Shown piece by piece: positions 51,866 to 60,072 of a stretch of 64,000 bases of DNA (position 1 is its first letter; each line of letters opens with the position of its first letter). The notes below the pieces were generated by a model. The model had not been told where the DNA came from and searched no databases. It was given only the letters and a program-made list of their open reading frames with translations. The translations under genes were made by a program, and so were the position numbers. This stretch comes from Paenibacillus sp. BK033 (GTDB lineage Bacteria > Bacillota > Bacilli > Paenibacillales > Paenibacillaceae). The stretch spans positions 469,975 through 533,974 of the forward strand of contig NZ_SLVP01000003.1 in the NCBI RefSeq assembly GCF_004345425.1, in the 5' to 3' direction.

Positions 51866-53197
51866 ATGAAAAAAGCAGTAGTCATTTCCGTGCTCGCTAC
51901 AGCAATTGGAGCAGCAGCTGTTACACCCGTAATGGCGCAATCGGCCGTACAAACGGCACAAGCGGTTCAAATCGGTTCCATTACCGTTTCCATCAACGGC
52001 AACTCTGTCGCAATCCGCACGATTGACGCGCAAGGCGTAACGCTCGCATCCGTTCGCGACCTGGCGAAAGCTCTTGAAGCTTCCCTGAATGTTTCGGGCA
52101 GCACAATTACCGTTCAATTGAACCACAATGTCGTTAAGCTGAGCGATGCCGTGACTGTAAACGGCACAGCATTCGTTGAACCGGTAAGCTTCCTTGGCAA
52201 ACTGGGCGCAGGCTACTCCAACGGCAACATCACTTCGATCAAATTCCTCGAGAATGTCGATCAAGTGACTTGGGTAAACGCTTCGAAGCTGATCGCGTCG
52301 ATCACTGGCGAGAACGGCCGCGAGGATTATCTGGTTGACGCTGCGACAGGCAAAAATGAACTGCTGCTTACTTCGTCCGATACCTCCGAGCTGATCGTGT
52401 CCCCGGACGGTTCGAAAGCCGCTTATTCCGAAGAAGACGGTACGGTTAACGTCATTGATTTGAGCACGAAACAATCGACAAAAGTAAGCACGGATACTTC
52501 GATCAAAAACGAAATGGTATTCTCGGCTGACGGCAGCTCGATCTTCTTCTTCCAAGGCGACAAAAACTCCGTTATCTGCAAGCTCAGCCTGGCTGACGGC
52601 AGCGTAACAAAAATTCTGGAAGACAAAGTCGACTACAAAGCTAACCTTACGGTATCCGCTGACGGCACTAAAGTGGCTTACTTCCAAATCAAACAGCCTG
52701 TTGTTAAAAACGACGCCACGGACGTAAGCAAGGATGACGTCACGATCGACCCAACAGGTACGGAAACGCAAGCTTTCTTCTACGACTCGGCTAAAGGCGA
52801 CAATAAACCGGTTCAGCTGACGAAGGATGCAAGCGACAAGGCGTTCCTGGAACTGTCCGCTGACGGCTCCAAGGTTTACTACGTAAGCATCGGCGAGGAT
52901 AACGTTGGCAGCGTTGCCTCGGTAAACACGGCTTCTCTTGAAGCGGCAAACGTCTACAACGCAGAAGACGTGTACCAATTGAACCAAGCTGACGGCAAAT
53001 TGATCGTCTTGACTGCAAAAGGCGATGCAAACAGCATCAGCGCCATCGATCCTGCAACTGGGACGGCAAGCAAGCTGTACGGCGTATCGGATGCGGTATC
53101 CGAGCTGATCGTATCGGGCAAAGGCGATATCGCCGCAATCAGCAACGACCAGCTGGCTGTTCCGGTTAACGGCAATTTCACAACGATTACCCGCTAA
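51866..53197 (+). CDS. Secreted beta-propeller protein with copper amine oxidase N-terminal-like domain
   Basis: A 443-residue exported protein. Signal peptide MKKAVVISVLATAIGAAAVT ending AQ-S. A stalk-type domain like the copper amine oxidase N-terminal domain follows (about 36-95: ITVSINGNSVAIR, VRDLAKALEA), then TolB-like propeller blades with recurring SPDGSKAAYS, SADGSSIFFF, SADGTKVAYF and SADGSKVYYV. No catalytic residues evident. It sits 73 bp upstream of pstS behind a possible PhoP box, so a link to phosphate limitation or to the wall is plausible. The function is unknown. Confidence 0.75.
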   Translation: MKKAVVISVLATAIGAAAVTPVMAQSAVQTAQAVQIGSITVSINGNSVAIRTIDAQGVTLASVRDLAKALEASLNVSGSTITVQLNHNVVKLSDAVTVNGTAFVEPVSFLGKLGAGYSNGNITSIKFLENVDQVTWVNASKLIASITGENGREDYLVDAATGKNELLLTSSDTSELIVSPDGSKAAYSEEDGTVNVIDLSTKQSTKVSTDTSIKNEMVFSADGSSIFFFQGDKNSVICKLSLADGSVTKILEDKVDYKANLTVSADGTKVAYFQIKQPVVKNDATDVSKDDVTIDPTGTETQAFFYDSAKGDNKPVQLTKDASDKAFLELSADGSKVYYVSIGEDNVGSVASVNTASLEAANVYNAEDVYQLNQADGKLIVLTAKGDANSISAIDPATGTASKLYGVSDAVSELIVSGKGDIAAISNDQLAVPVNGNFTTITR

Positions 53198-53270
53198 TCG
53201 ATCCACAAGCACAACTATTTTAGCTAATGCATACGAAGCGTGAAGGCTTCACATTCATTTAGGAGGAATA

Positions 53271-54143
53271 ATGAAAATGAAACTGAAATGGCTTAAAGCG
53301 GCTACGGTAGCCGCTCTTATCGCAACCATCGGCTTTGGCTCCGTTCAAGCCCCTACCAAGACGGAAGCAGCTAGCAAGCTGTCCGGCAAAATCGTCATCA
53401 ATGGCTCTTCCGCTCTTCTCCCGCTTACTCTTCAAGCGGCTAACGAATTCAAAAAACTGAATCCGAAGGTTAAAATCTCCGCTTCGGCAGCCGGTTCCAT
53501 CACGGGTCCTCAATCCGTGCGCAAAGGCATCGCCGATATCGGCGCGGTTGACTGGGATGCTACAAAAGCGGTTCCCGGCTTCGAAGCTTTTACGGGCCAA
53601 GTCGCTAACAAAGTAGCGGTTACTCCATTCGCTGCCGTAGTAAACAAAAGCGTTACGGCAACCAACCTGACTACAAAACAGCTGCAAGACATTTTCTCCG
53701 GCAAAGTAACGAACTGGAAAGAAGTTGGCGGCAAAGATGCGGATATCATCGTCGTTAACCGCGCATTTGGTTCCGGCACCCGCGTTAACTTCCAACAAAA
53801 AGCGCTGAACGGTACGGACTTCATGACAAAAGGCTCCAACTACAAAGAAGTTAAAACAAGCGGCGACATGAAAACAGCCGTTGAGTCGACTCCTGGCGCT
53901 ATCGGTTACCTCGACTTCGCTTACATCACGACAAAAATGACCGGCGTAAGCATCAACGGTGTTGCTCCTACTGTAGACAACGTGATCAACGGCAAATACA
54001 AAGTTTGGGGCTATGGCTACTACATGACGAAAGGCCAACCTACAGGCGTTGTTAAAGAATTCATCAAATACGTGCAAAGCGCCAAGTTCCAAAACGGTTC
54101 GCTGAAAAAGCTGAAATTCATCCCGCTTTCCGCAATGAAATAA
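53271..54143 (+). CDS. pstS: Phosphate ABC transporter substrate-binding protein PstS
   Basis: A 290-residue exported phosphate-binding protein. Ligand loops are visible: INGSSALLPL (about 43), SAAGSITGPQSVRKG (about 75) and FGSGTRVNF (about 166), the usual PstS contacts. The signal peptide ends TKTEAAS with no cysteine, so there is no lipobox; most Firmicute PstS proteins are lipoproteins. Start: ATG 53271 is only 4 nt from AGGAGG and ATG 53277 is at better spacing, so either may be used. First of pstS-pstC-pstA. Confidence 0.9.
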   Translation: MKMKLKWLKAATVAALIATIGFGSVQAPTKTEAASKLSGKIVINGSSALLPLTLQAANEFKKLNPKVKISASAAGSITGPQSVRKGIADIGAVDWDATKAVPGFEAFTGQVANKVAVTPFAAVVNKSVTATNLTTKQLQDIFSGKVTNWKEVGGKDADIIVVNRAFGSGTRVNFQQKALNGTDFMTKGSNYKEVKTSGDMKTAVESTPGAIGYLDFAYITTKMTGVSINGVAPTVDNVINGKYKVWGYGYYMTKGQPTGVVKEFIKYVQSAKFQNGSLKKLKFIPLSAMK

Positions 54144-54230
54144 TCCTAGTCAATCGAATATAGGTAACGGCGGCCGTCTTTCGCGAAGCGACAGGCGGCT
54201 GCTTGCTACCGAAGGAGCCGATCAATCACT

Positions 54231-55181
54231 ATGTTAGATACTTCATCCACTGCGGGCCAGATCGATCTGGGCGGCAGTCTTTTGACGGGAAGCGGCAAGC
54301 CGTTTGACCGCAGGAAACGCCTGTTTGTGATGAACCGCCTGTTCCGTTACGTTTGTATTGCCTGCGCCGGTTTTGTGTGTCTGATCCTTTTCCTTATCCT
54401 TGCGCTTATGTTCCGCACCGGCGTATTGACCTTTGGCGACGTATCCTTCTCCGAATTTTTCCTGTCCACGGAATGGAGTCCGGAGACCGAGCAATACGGC
54501 GGATTGTTATTCATTTTCGGCACGTTTGCCCTTACTTTGCTGACTTTGATCATTTCCGTTCCGCTCTCGCTCCTGATCGCGGTCTTTCTGTCGACCTTCG
54601 TACCGGCATGGCTGAAAAATACGCTTCGTCCGGTCATGGACCTGCTCGTCGGCATTCCGTCGGTTGTTTACGGTTATCTGGGTCTCACTGTTCTTATTCC
54701 CCTAATCCGGGACGTTACCGGTACGGGCATGGGCGACGGCTTGCTTGCCGCGTCTCTCGTATTGACCATCATGGTCCTGCCGACGATCAGCAGGATCAGC
54801 GATGACTCCATTACCGCCGTACCGAAGAAATACAGCGATGCGTCCTATGCTCTTGGCGCTACCCGTTTCCAAACGGTCGTAAAGGTGCTTATTCCTTCCG
54901 CACGCAGCGGTATCCTGTATGCCGTTATTCTTGGCATGGCCCGCGCAATCGGCGAAACTATGGCGGTTGTTATGGTTATCGGCAATACCCCGCAAATCGC
55001 GGACAGCCTGCTTAAGCCTACCTCGGTATTAACGAGTAATATCGTTATGCAGATTGCCAACGTTCCGTTCGACTCCACTTGGAACTATGCGCTGTATCTG
55101 ATGGGCTTCCTGCTGCTTGCCATCTCGCTTCTGATGATCGTAGGCGTACGCTGGCTGCAACGGAGAGGAGTACAATCATGA
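54231..55181 (+). CDS. pstC: Phosphate ABC transporter permease PstC
   Basis: A 316-residue permease. A hydrophilic N-terminus of about 35 residues, then six membrane segments. Typical blocks: SEFFLSTEWSPETEQYGGLL (about 79), GIPSVVYGYLGL (about 142), ALGATRFQTVVKVLIPSARS coupling loop (about 207) and ARAIGETMAVVMVIGN (about 238). Overlaps pstA by 4 nt (ATGA). Forms the channel with PstA. Confidence 0.93.
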   Translation: MLDTSSTAGQIDLGGSLLTGSGKPFDRRKRLFVMNRLFRYVCIACAGFVCLILFLILALMFRTGVLTFGDVSFSEFFLSTEWSPETEQYGGLLFIFGTFALTLLTLIISVPLSLLIAVFLSTFVPAWLKNTLRPVMDLLVGIPSVVYGYLGLTVLIPLIRDVTGTGMGDGLLAASLVLTIMVLPTISRISDDSITAVPKKYSDASYALGATRFQTVVKVLIPSARSGILYAVILGMARAIGETMAVVMVIGNTPQIADSLLKPTSVLTSNIVMQIANVPFDSTWNYALYLMGFLLLAISLLMIVGVRWLQRRGVQS

Positions 55182-56083
55182 GCAACGTAAACACCGCAGT
55201 AAACGCAACGAATCCTTTCCGCGGCAAAAGAGGAATCAACAGCTTTAATAACCGTCTGTTTACGATTCTGGTCTGGACCGTTGGCATCGCCATCGTTCTC
55301 TTTATTCTCGGCCTCCTGTTCCTCATACTGAAGGACGGCCTGCCGAAGCTCTCCTGGAACTTCCTGTTCGGCCTGCCAAGCGAGATTGAAGAAGGCGGCG
55401 GTATCGGCCCTGCTCTTCTGAACTCCTTCTATATCCTGTTCCTGTCGCTTGTGATCGCTATTCCGCTGGGGATGGCGGCAGGCATTTATCTCGCCGAATT
55501 TGCGCCGGATAACAAGCTGATCTCGTTTGTGAGGATTTGCGTAGAGGGTCTCGCTTCCGTCCCTTCAATCATCTTCGGATTGTTTGGCATCGCCCTGTTC
55601 GTGGAAATGTTCCAGCTTGGCCTGACGATTCTCGGCGGTGCTGTCAGCCTGGCGTTCTTGAACCTGCCGGTTCTGACCCGCGTAACGGAGGAGTCCATCC
55701 GTGCCGTGCCGAAGGAACTGAAAAATGCTTCCTTTGCGCTGGGGGCTACACATTTACAGACGATCGTTCGCGTCTTGATCCCTGCGGCCATGAACGGAAT
55801 TATTACCGGGATCTGTCTTGTCGCTGGCCGCGCATTCGGTGAAAGCGCCGTTATTATCCTGACGGCCGGCGTTACGACCTCCGGCGAAATGTGGGATTTC
55901 AGCCTCTTCTCGCCGGGCGAGACGCTTGCCGTTCACCTGTGGTATGTCCAGTCCGAGGCTATCGTTCCGGACGCCCAGGATATCGCCCAGAAGTCGGCGG
56001 CGGTACTCGTGTTCTTCGTTCTGCTCATCAACCTGGTGTTCCGTATTCCTCTTTGGATGAATTCTCGTAAGATGCAGAGGTAA
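55178..56083 (+). CDS. pstA: Phosphate ABC transporter permease PstA
   Basis: A 301-residue permease with six membrane segments: FLFGLPSEIEEGGGIGPALL (about 65), GLASVPSIIFGLFGIALF (about 124), ALGATHLQTIVRVLIPAAMN coupling loop (about 187) and AGRAFGESAVIILTAG (about 218). ATG 55178 overlaps the pstC stop. The operon stops here: no pstB or phoU follows. Repeat copy C starts 2 nt past the stop codon. Confidence 0.93.
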   Translation: MSNVNTAVNATNPFRGKRGINSFNNRLFTILVWTVGIAIVLFILGLLFLILKDGLPKLSWNFLFGLPSEIEEGGGIGPALLNSFYILFLSLVIAIPLGMAAGIYLAEFAPDNKLISFVRICVEGLASVPSIIFGLFGIALFVEMFQLGLTILGGAVSLAFLNLPVLTRVTEESIRAVPKELKNASFALGATHLQTIVRVLIPAAMNGIITGICLVAGRAFGESAVIILTAGVTTSGEMWDFSLFSPGETLAVHLWYVQSEAIVPDAQDIAQKSAAVLVFFVLLINLVFRIPLWMNSRKMQR

Positions 56084-56084
56084 G

Positions 56085-56212
56085 CGGAGGTCACTACCTA
56101 AGTAAATGCTCCTTCGACCGCTGTTGCTCGCGATTTCTTTGATTATATTTTAAGGTAGGAATCCCCGAGCAAAGGCGGGCACTTCGTTTCTCAAGAGCAT
56201 TCACTTCCTCCG
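56085..56212 (+). repeat. Dispersed structured repeat, copy C (downstream of pstA)
   Basis: Outer arms CGGAGG (56085-56090) with CCTCCG (56207-56212), and GTAAATGCTC (56102-56111) with GAGCATTCAC (56195-56204). Inner arms TTGCTCGCGATTTC (56124-56137) with GGAATCCCCGAGCAA (56158-56172). Core blocks CCGCTG, AGGCGGGCACTTCG and TTTCTCAAG. Starts 2 nt after the pstA stop codon in the same orientation. Confidence 0.8.
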
Positions 56213-56241
56213 TTCCTCGGCCGACTTCTTTTTTTTAACAA

Positions 56242-56278
56242 AAAACCGGCGTCCGCTAAATGGGACGCCGGTTTGGTT
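56242..56278 (+). terminator. Terminator after pstA and repeat copy C
   Basis: AAACCGGCGTCC and GGGACGCCGGTTT pair around GCTAAAT. T-rich sequence follows. Confidence 0.75.
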
Positions 56279-56283
56279 TAGGC

Positions 56284-56347
56284 TAGACAGGTTGTGTTAG
56301 CAACCTGTCTAATTGGTCACAAAAGGCTGGCTGAGCCTGGCCTTTTG
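56284..56347. repeat. Two further intergenic hairpins
   Basis: TAGACAGGTTG / CAACCTGTCTA (56284-56311), then CAAAAGGC / GCCTTTTG (56319-56347). With copies C and D and two terminators they fill the 480 bp between pstA and the Fe-S carrier gene. No gene seen. Confidence 0.65.
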
Positions 56348-56372
56348 CGAACGCTTTTGTTTGGGTGCTGTG

Positions 56373-56518
56373 CGCCGTACAGGCGGAGCAAAAGAATGTT
56401 CTGGAGAAACGGAGTGCTCGCTTTTGTTCCCGGAATCGTACCTTGTACGGTTCATTCATAGATTCCGGGAACAATGGCGATTGGAAGAACATTCTTTTGC
56501 GGAGCCTGCATACTGGCG
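56373..56518 (-). repeat. Dispersed structured repeat, copy D (downstream of the Fe-S carrier gene)
   Basis: Outer arms CGCC (56373-56376) with GGCG (56515-56518), CAGGC (56380-56384) with GCCTG (56504-56508), and a perfect GCAAAAGAATGTTCT (56388-56402) with AGAACATTCTTTTGC (56486-56500). Inner arms are a perfect 14-bp pair, TTGTTCCCGGAATC (56424-56437) with its complement at 56461-56474. Minus-strand core: TCGCCA, AAGCGAGCACTCCG and TTTCTCCAG. In the orientation of the Fe-S carrier gene, just beyond its terminator. Confidence 0.8.
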
Positions 56519-56526
56519 AATCCCCA

Positions 56527-56557
56527 ACAAAAAAGCTGAGCACAGGCGTGCTCAGCC
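56527..56557 (-). terminator. Terminator of the Fe-S carrier gene
   Basis: On the minus strand GCTGAGCAC pairs with GTGCTCAGC around GCCT and is followed by TTTTTT. Confidence 0.88.
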
Positions 56558-56562
56558 CAATA

Positions 56563-56919
56563 TCAGCAGTCGCTATCCGGCTTGCCAGCCGCCGCAGCGG
56601 TACGGAAGCTCGAGCCGCAGCCGCAAGTAGCGGTTGCGTTCGGGTTCTCGATCGTAAAGCCGCCGCCCATGGCCGACTCTTTCCAATCGATGATAAGACC
56701 GTATAGGTACTTCAAGCTTTCGTCGTCTACGACCACTTTCAGGTCCGCGACTTCCATCGACTTGTCGTTCTCGTTCTCTTCATCGTCGAAGCCCATGCCG
56801 TAGGAGAAGCCCGTGCAGCCGCCTTCCTTCACGCCAATGCGCAGGAACAGCCCGGGAGTGCCTTCCTCCTCAAGCATTTCTTTAATTTTGTCAGATGCCG
56901 ATTCACTAATCGTGATCAT
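56563..56919 (-). CDS. A-type iron-sulfur cluster carrier (YutM/ErpA-like)
   Basis: A 118-residue protein delivering Fe-S clusters to apo-proteins. The three conserved cysteines are present: C35 (EGGCTGFSYG), C99 and C101 (TCGCGSSF). An acidic insertion (DDEENENDK) and a short tail are the only variable parts. The neighbours yutJ, yuzB and NifU-like yutI recall the Bacillus yutM-yuzB-yutJ-yutI region, so it is closest to YutM. It has its own ribosome site (GAGGGAAG) and terminator. Confidence 0.9.
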   Translation of the reverse strand: MITISESASDKIKEMLEEEGTPGLFLRIGVKEGGCTGFSYGMGFDDEENENDKSMEVADLKVVVDDESLKYLYGLIIDWKESAMGGGFTIENPNATATCGCGSSFRTAAAAGKPDSDC

Positions 56920-57042
56920 GCTTCTTCCCTCCTCTATATAAATAAAAATAAATGTACCGTTATAGTTACAGTATACTCCTCTTCCTCCGCTTCCTCAAGA
57001 GATGAGAGCCTTCCTATTGGAACGAGTTGAAGACTTTAGGTG

Positions 57043-57071
57043 TTGCCGCCTTTTGCGTACGGGTTTATAAT
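57043..57071 (+). promoter_or_regulatory. mqnE promoter
   Basis: TTGCCG (57043-57048), a 17-nt spacer and a perfect TATAAT (57066-57071), about 145 bp before the gene. Nothing else is recognised in 56920-57216. Confidence 0.6.
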
Positions 57072-57216
57072 AATGGAAGCTTTCTTAATCGGATGAGCAA
57101 GTTATTTTTTTCACAAAGGCATAGCCTGAATTTATTCCACTCTTCCTTGAACGGTAAATGGCAGCATGCCGCAGCACCACACCTAACTAACTTTTGAGAA
57201 AAAGGAGGTTGCCAAG

Positions 57217-58320
57217 ATGAACATCGCCATTCCATCTGATAATAAGCAAATGCAGTCGATTATCGACAAAGTCCGAAACGGGGAACGCCTTACGCTTGAA
57301 GACGGTGTATTCCTGTATCAATCGGATGATCTGCTTACGATTGGGCAACTAGCTAATGAAGTTAACCTTCGCAAGAACGGGAAAAAAGTTTATTTTATCG
57401 AAAACATGAGCTTGTACTTTACGAACGTCTGCGAAGCGCATTGCGCATTCTGCAATTTCCGCAAAGACGAAGGCGCTCCGGGCGCTTACACCTTATCCGG
57501 TCAAGAAATGATTGAATACGTAGAGCAGCACTTCCATCCCGGTGTACGAGAATTCCATATTGTAGGCGGGCATAACCCGCATGTTCCGTTCCAATATTAC
57601 GTCGATTCCCTGAAGGCCTTAAACGAGCGCTTCCCCGAAGTAACGCTTAAAGCCTACACAGCTGCGGAAATCGACTTTTTCTCGCGTATTAGCGGCTTAA
57701 GCTACAAGGAAGTACTGCAAGAGCTTATGAAGGTCGGCCTCAAATCGCTGACCGGCGGGGGCGCAGAAATATTATCCGATCATTACCGCAAAAAAATGCG
57801 CGTCGATAAAGCCGACGTCAGCCAATATTTAGAGGTGCACCGCACCGCTCATAATCTTGGCATGCGCACGCATACGACCATGCTGTACGGCTCGATCGAA
57901 TCGCATGAGGACCGCATCCGTCACATGATACAGATCCGCGAGCTTCAAGACGAAACGAACGGATTCCAGGTATTCATTCCTTTGTCGATGCAGCCGATTA
58001 ATCCGAAAGCAGGCATCCGACGCCGCAACTCGGCCTTCGAGGATTTGAAGACGATCGCGATCAGCCGCCTGATGCTGGACAACATTCAGCATATTAAAGC
58101 TTACTTCATCAACATCGGCACGCAGCTGACGCAGGTCGCGCTGACGATGGGCGCATCCGACGCTCACGGCACCATTGTAAAAGAAAAAATCAGCCATGCG
58201 GCGGGCGCTCTTACGCCGGAAGGCATTACGCGCGAGGACCTCTTATGGCTCATTAAAGGAGCCGGACGTATCCCAGTGGAGAGAGATACGTTCTATAACG
58301 AAATTAAAGTATATGAGTAA
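57217..58320 (+). CDS. mqnE: Aminofutalosine synthase MqnE (radical SAM)
   Basis: A 367-residue radical SAM enzyme of the futalosine menaquinone pathway, joining 3-(1-carboxyvinyl)oxybenzoate to SAM-derived adenosine. The cluster motif CEAHCAFC supplies C72, C76 and C79. FHIVGGHNP, LTGGGAEILSDHYRKK (about 184) and HTTMLYGSIESHEDR distinguish MqnE from MqnC. The start follows AAAGGAGG. Its presence indicates that menaquinone is made by the futalosine route. The UbiD-like gene at 61611 may be another enzyme of the route. Confidence 0.92.
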   Translation: MNIAIPSDNKQMQSIIDKVRNGERLTLEDGVFLYQSDDLLTIGQLANEVNLRKNGKKVYFIENMSLYFTNVCEAHCAFCNFRKDEGAPGAYTLSGQEMIEYVEQHFHPGVREFHIVGGHNPHVPFQYYVDSLKALNERFPEVTLKAYTAAEIDFFSRISGLSYKEVLQELMKVGLKSLTGGGAEILSDHYRKKMRVDKADVSQYLEVHRTAHNLGMRTHTTMLYGSIESHEDRIRHMIQIRELQDETNGFQVFIPLSMQPINPKAGIRRRNSAFEDLKTIAISRLMLDNIQHIKAYFINIGTQLTQVALTMGASDAHGTIVKEKISHAAGALTPEGITREDLLWLIKGAGRIPVERDTFYNEIKVYE

Positions 58321-58390
58321 TCACGCGGCTAGACGCACATATTAGGCACACACAAGTCATTCATCATTTTGGAGTTGGGTAGGGAATCAT

Positions 58391-59458
58391 ATGAGAAAAT
58401 TTGTTATTTTGGGCGGCGGTTACGGCGGCCAGGCTATCGCGGCGGACGTGATCGAGAAACAGCTGCCAATCGACGTGGAAGTCATCCTCGTAGACCGCAT
58501 GCCTTATCAAGGCCTTAAAACAGAGTATTACGCGCTTGCGGCCGGAACGGTTTCGGATATGGAGATCCGCGTGAAATTCCCGCAGGATCCGCGTCTGACA
58601 ACCCGATTTGGGGAAGTTGTAGATATTGACCTGGATAAAAAGCTTGTTTACCTGGAAGGTCAGGATCCAATCGATTACGAATGGCTCGTAATTGGACTTG
58701 GCTGTACGGATAATTACCACGGCATCGAAGGCGCGGAAGAGTTCTCGACCAGCATCCAAACCCTTTCGAATGCGCGCAAAACTTACCAGCTGCTGAACGA
58801 TGTGAAGCCTTATGGCCAAGTATCGATCATTGGCGGCGGTCTTAGCGGCGTAGAAGTGGCTGCGGAGCTGCGCGAAGCGCGATCCGACCTGAACATCCGC
58901 ATCATTGACCGCGGACCAAGCGTCATGTCGGCCTTCCCTGGACCGCTGCAGAAGTTTGTGGCTTCCTGGTTCAGAGAGCATGAAGTGGAGATGCTCAGCC
59001 ACATATCGTTATGCCGGCTTGAGCAAGGCGCTCTGCATGACTCGAACTCGAATCAAACGATTCTAACCGACGTTACGGTATGGACAGCCGGCATTCAGCC
59101 GATCGAAATCGTACAGCGCATGAATCTGCCGAAGGACAAACAAGGCCGGCTTATCATCAATGAATACCATCAGCTGCCGGACTATACCGATGTCTTTGTA
59201 TGCGGCGACTGCGCATCGCTGCCGTTCTCCCCTAGCGGGCAAGCGGCCGGCGCGCAAGGCAAACAAATTGCGGAAGTTATTCATGCCATCTGGAACAACA
59301 AAACGCCTAAGCTTGGCAAACTCAAGCTGAAGGGCGTTATGGGTTCCCTTGGCAAGAAGAGCGGCTTTGGCCTCATGGGCAACACGCCTATGATGGGTAA
59401 AATTCCGCGCTTGATCAAGAGCGGCATACTCTGGAAATCGAAACGCCACTTCGGTTAA
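58391..59458 (+). CDS. NADH dehydrogenase-like flavoprotein (YutJ type)
   Basis: A 355-residue NAD(P)/FAD oxidoreductase, paralogous to the type II NADH dehydrogenase at 38291. FAD motif FVILGGGYGGQAIAADVI, dinucleotide site VSIIGGGLSGVEVAAELR (about 145), FVCGDCASLPFSPSGQ near 270. It is shorter at the C-terminus than true NDH-2, as in Bacillus YutJ. It overlaps the 3' end of yuzB on the opposite strand by 4 bp. The electron acceptor is not certain. Confidence 0.85.
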   Translation: MRKFVILGGGYGGQAIAADVIEKQLPIDVEVILVDRMPYQGLKTEYYALAAGTVSDMEIRVKFPQDPRLTTRFGEVVDIDLDKKLVYLEGQDPIDYEWLVIGLGCTDNYHGIEGAEEFSTSIQTLSNARKTYQLLNDVKPYGQVSIIGGGLSGVEVAAELREARSDLNIRIIDRGPSVMSAFPGPLQKFVASWFREHEVEMLSHISLCRLEQGALHDSNSNQTILTDVTVWTAGIQPIEIVQRMNLPKDKQGRLIINEYHQLPDYTDVFVCGDCASLPFSPSGQAAGAQGKQIAEVIHAIWNNKTPKLGKLKLKGVMGSLGKKSGFGLMGNTPMMGKIPRLIKSGILWKSKRHFG

Positions 59459-59691
59459 TTTTGCTTGGCGCTGATGGTTTCACGAATACGGCGGTCTAGG
59501 TCCTCTATGGATTCGGCAGCGATAATCCTGCCGTCAACTAACGCGAATGGCTTCAAATAACATTCTCCGCAGTTGCCGAGACAGCCGTATTCGACCACCT
59601 TCAGCCGTTCGTCTTGTTCAAGCTGCTTCATAATGCTTTCCGTTCCGTGATGCATGTTGCCGTTGCAGAACTCGATAAGCGGTTTTGACAA
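59455..59691 (-). CDS. YuzB-family (DUF1450) protein
   Basis: A 78-residue protein. SKPLIEFCNGNMHHG at the start and EYGCLGNCGECYLKPFALV in the middle match Bacillus YuzB; the grouped cysteines suggest a metal or Fe-S site. Start: TTG 59691 has AGGTGATC 6 nt before it and gives the YuzB length. A GTG at 59703 lies inside that ribosome site. Function unknown. Its place among Fe-S genes (YutM-, YutI-like) is conserved. Confidence 0.8.
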   Translation of the reverse strand: MSKPLIEFCNGNMHHGTESIMKQLEQDERLKVVEYGCLGNCGECYLKPFALVDGRIIAAESIEDLDRRIRETISAKQN

Positions 59692-59778
59692 TTTTTTGAT
59701 CACCTGGCCTTAACGGTTGATATCCATTTTCATTCCTCGCACTTTGTACTATAATAGGGGAGAAAGGAGATGATTGCA

Positions 59779-60021
59779 ATGAGTCAAGCACAAGATACAA
59801 TGTACGACGAAGTATTGGACGTACTGGATAAATTGCGTCCGTTCCTGCAACGCGACGGCGGTGACGTTGAACTGGTAGACGTAGAGGACGGCATCGTTAA
59901 ACTTCGTCTGATGGGTGCATGCGGAAGCTGCCCAAGTTCGACAATTACACTGAAAGCCGGTATCGAGCGCGCGCTGCTCGAGGAAGTTGAAGGCGTACAG
60001 GAAGTTGTTCAGGTATTCTAA
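59779..60021 (+). CDS. NifU-like Fe-S scaffold/carrier (YutI type)
   Basis: An 80-residue protein consisting of the NifU C-terminal domain only. [20 protein letters not shown] is followed by GACGSCPSS with the cluster-binding pair C48 and C51. ATG 59779 has AAGGAGATG at good spacing; an ATG at 59770 overlaps that site. It is divergent from yuzB with 87 bp between. A strong terminator follows. Confidence 0.9.
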   Translation: MSQAQDTMYDEVLDVLDKLRPFLQRDGGDVELVDVEDGIVKLRLMGACGSCPSSTITLKAGIERALLEEVEGVQEVVQVF

Positions 60022-60026
60022 AATGC

Positions 60027-60067
60027 AAGAGTCTTGCCCGCTTCAAGCTGGCAAGACTCTTTTTTTT
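60027..60067. terminator. Terminator after NifU-like gene (bidirectional)
   Basis: AAGAGTCTTGCC and GGCAAGACTCTT pair around an 11-nt loop and are followed by T8. Confidence 0.9.
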
Positions 60068-60072
60068 GTTCC

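Noticed and set aside
51833-53212. Long open frame (459 codons) on the minus strand opposite the propeller gene
   Set aside because: The plus-strand gene has a signal peptide, ribosome site and propeller motifs. The antisense frame has no ribosome site and no recognisable domain.
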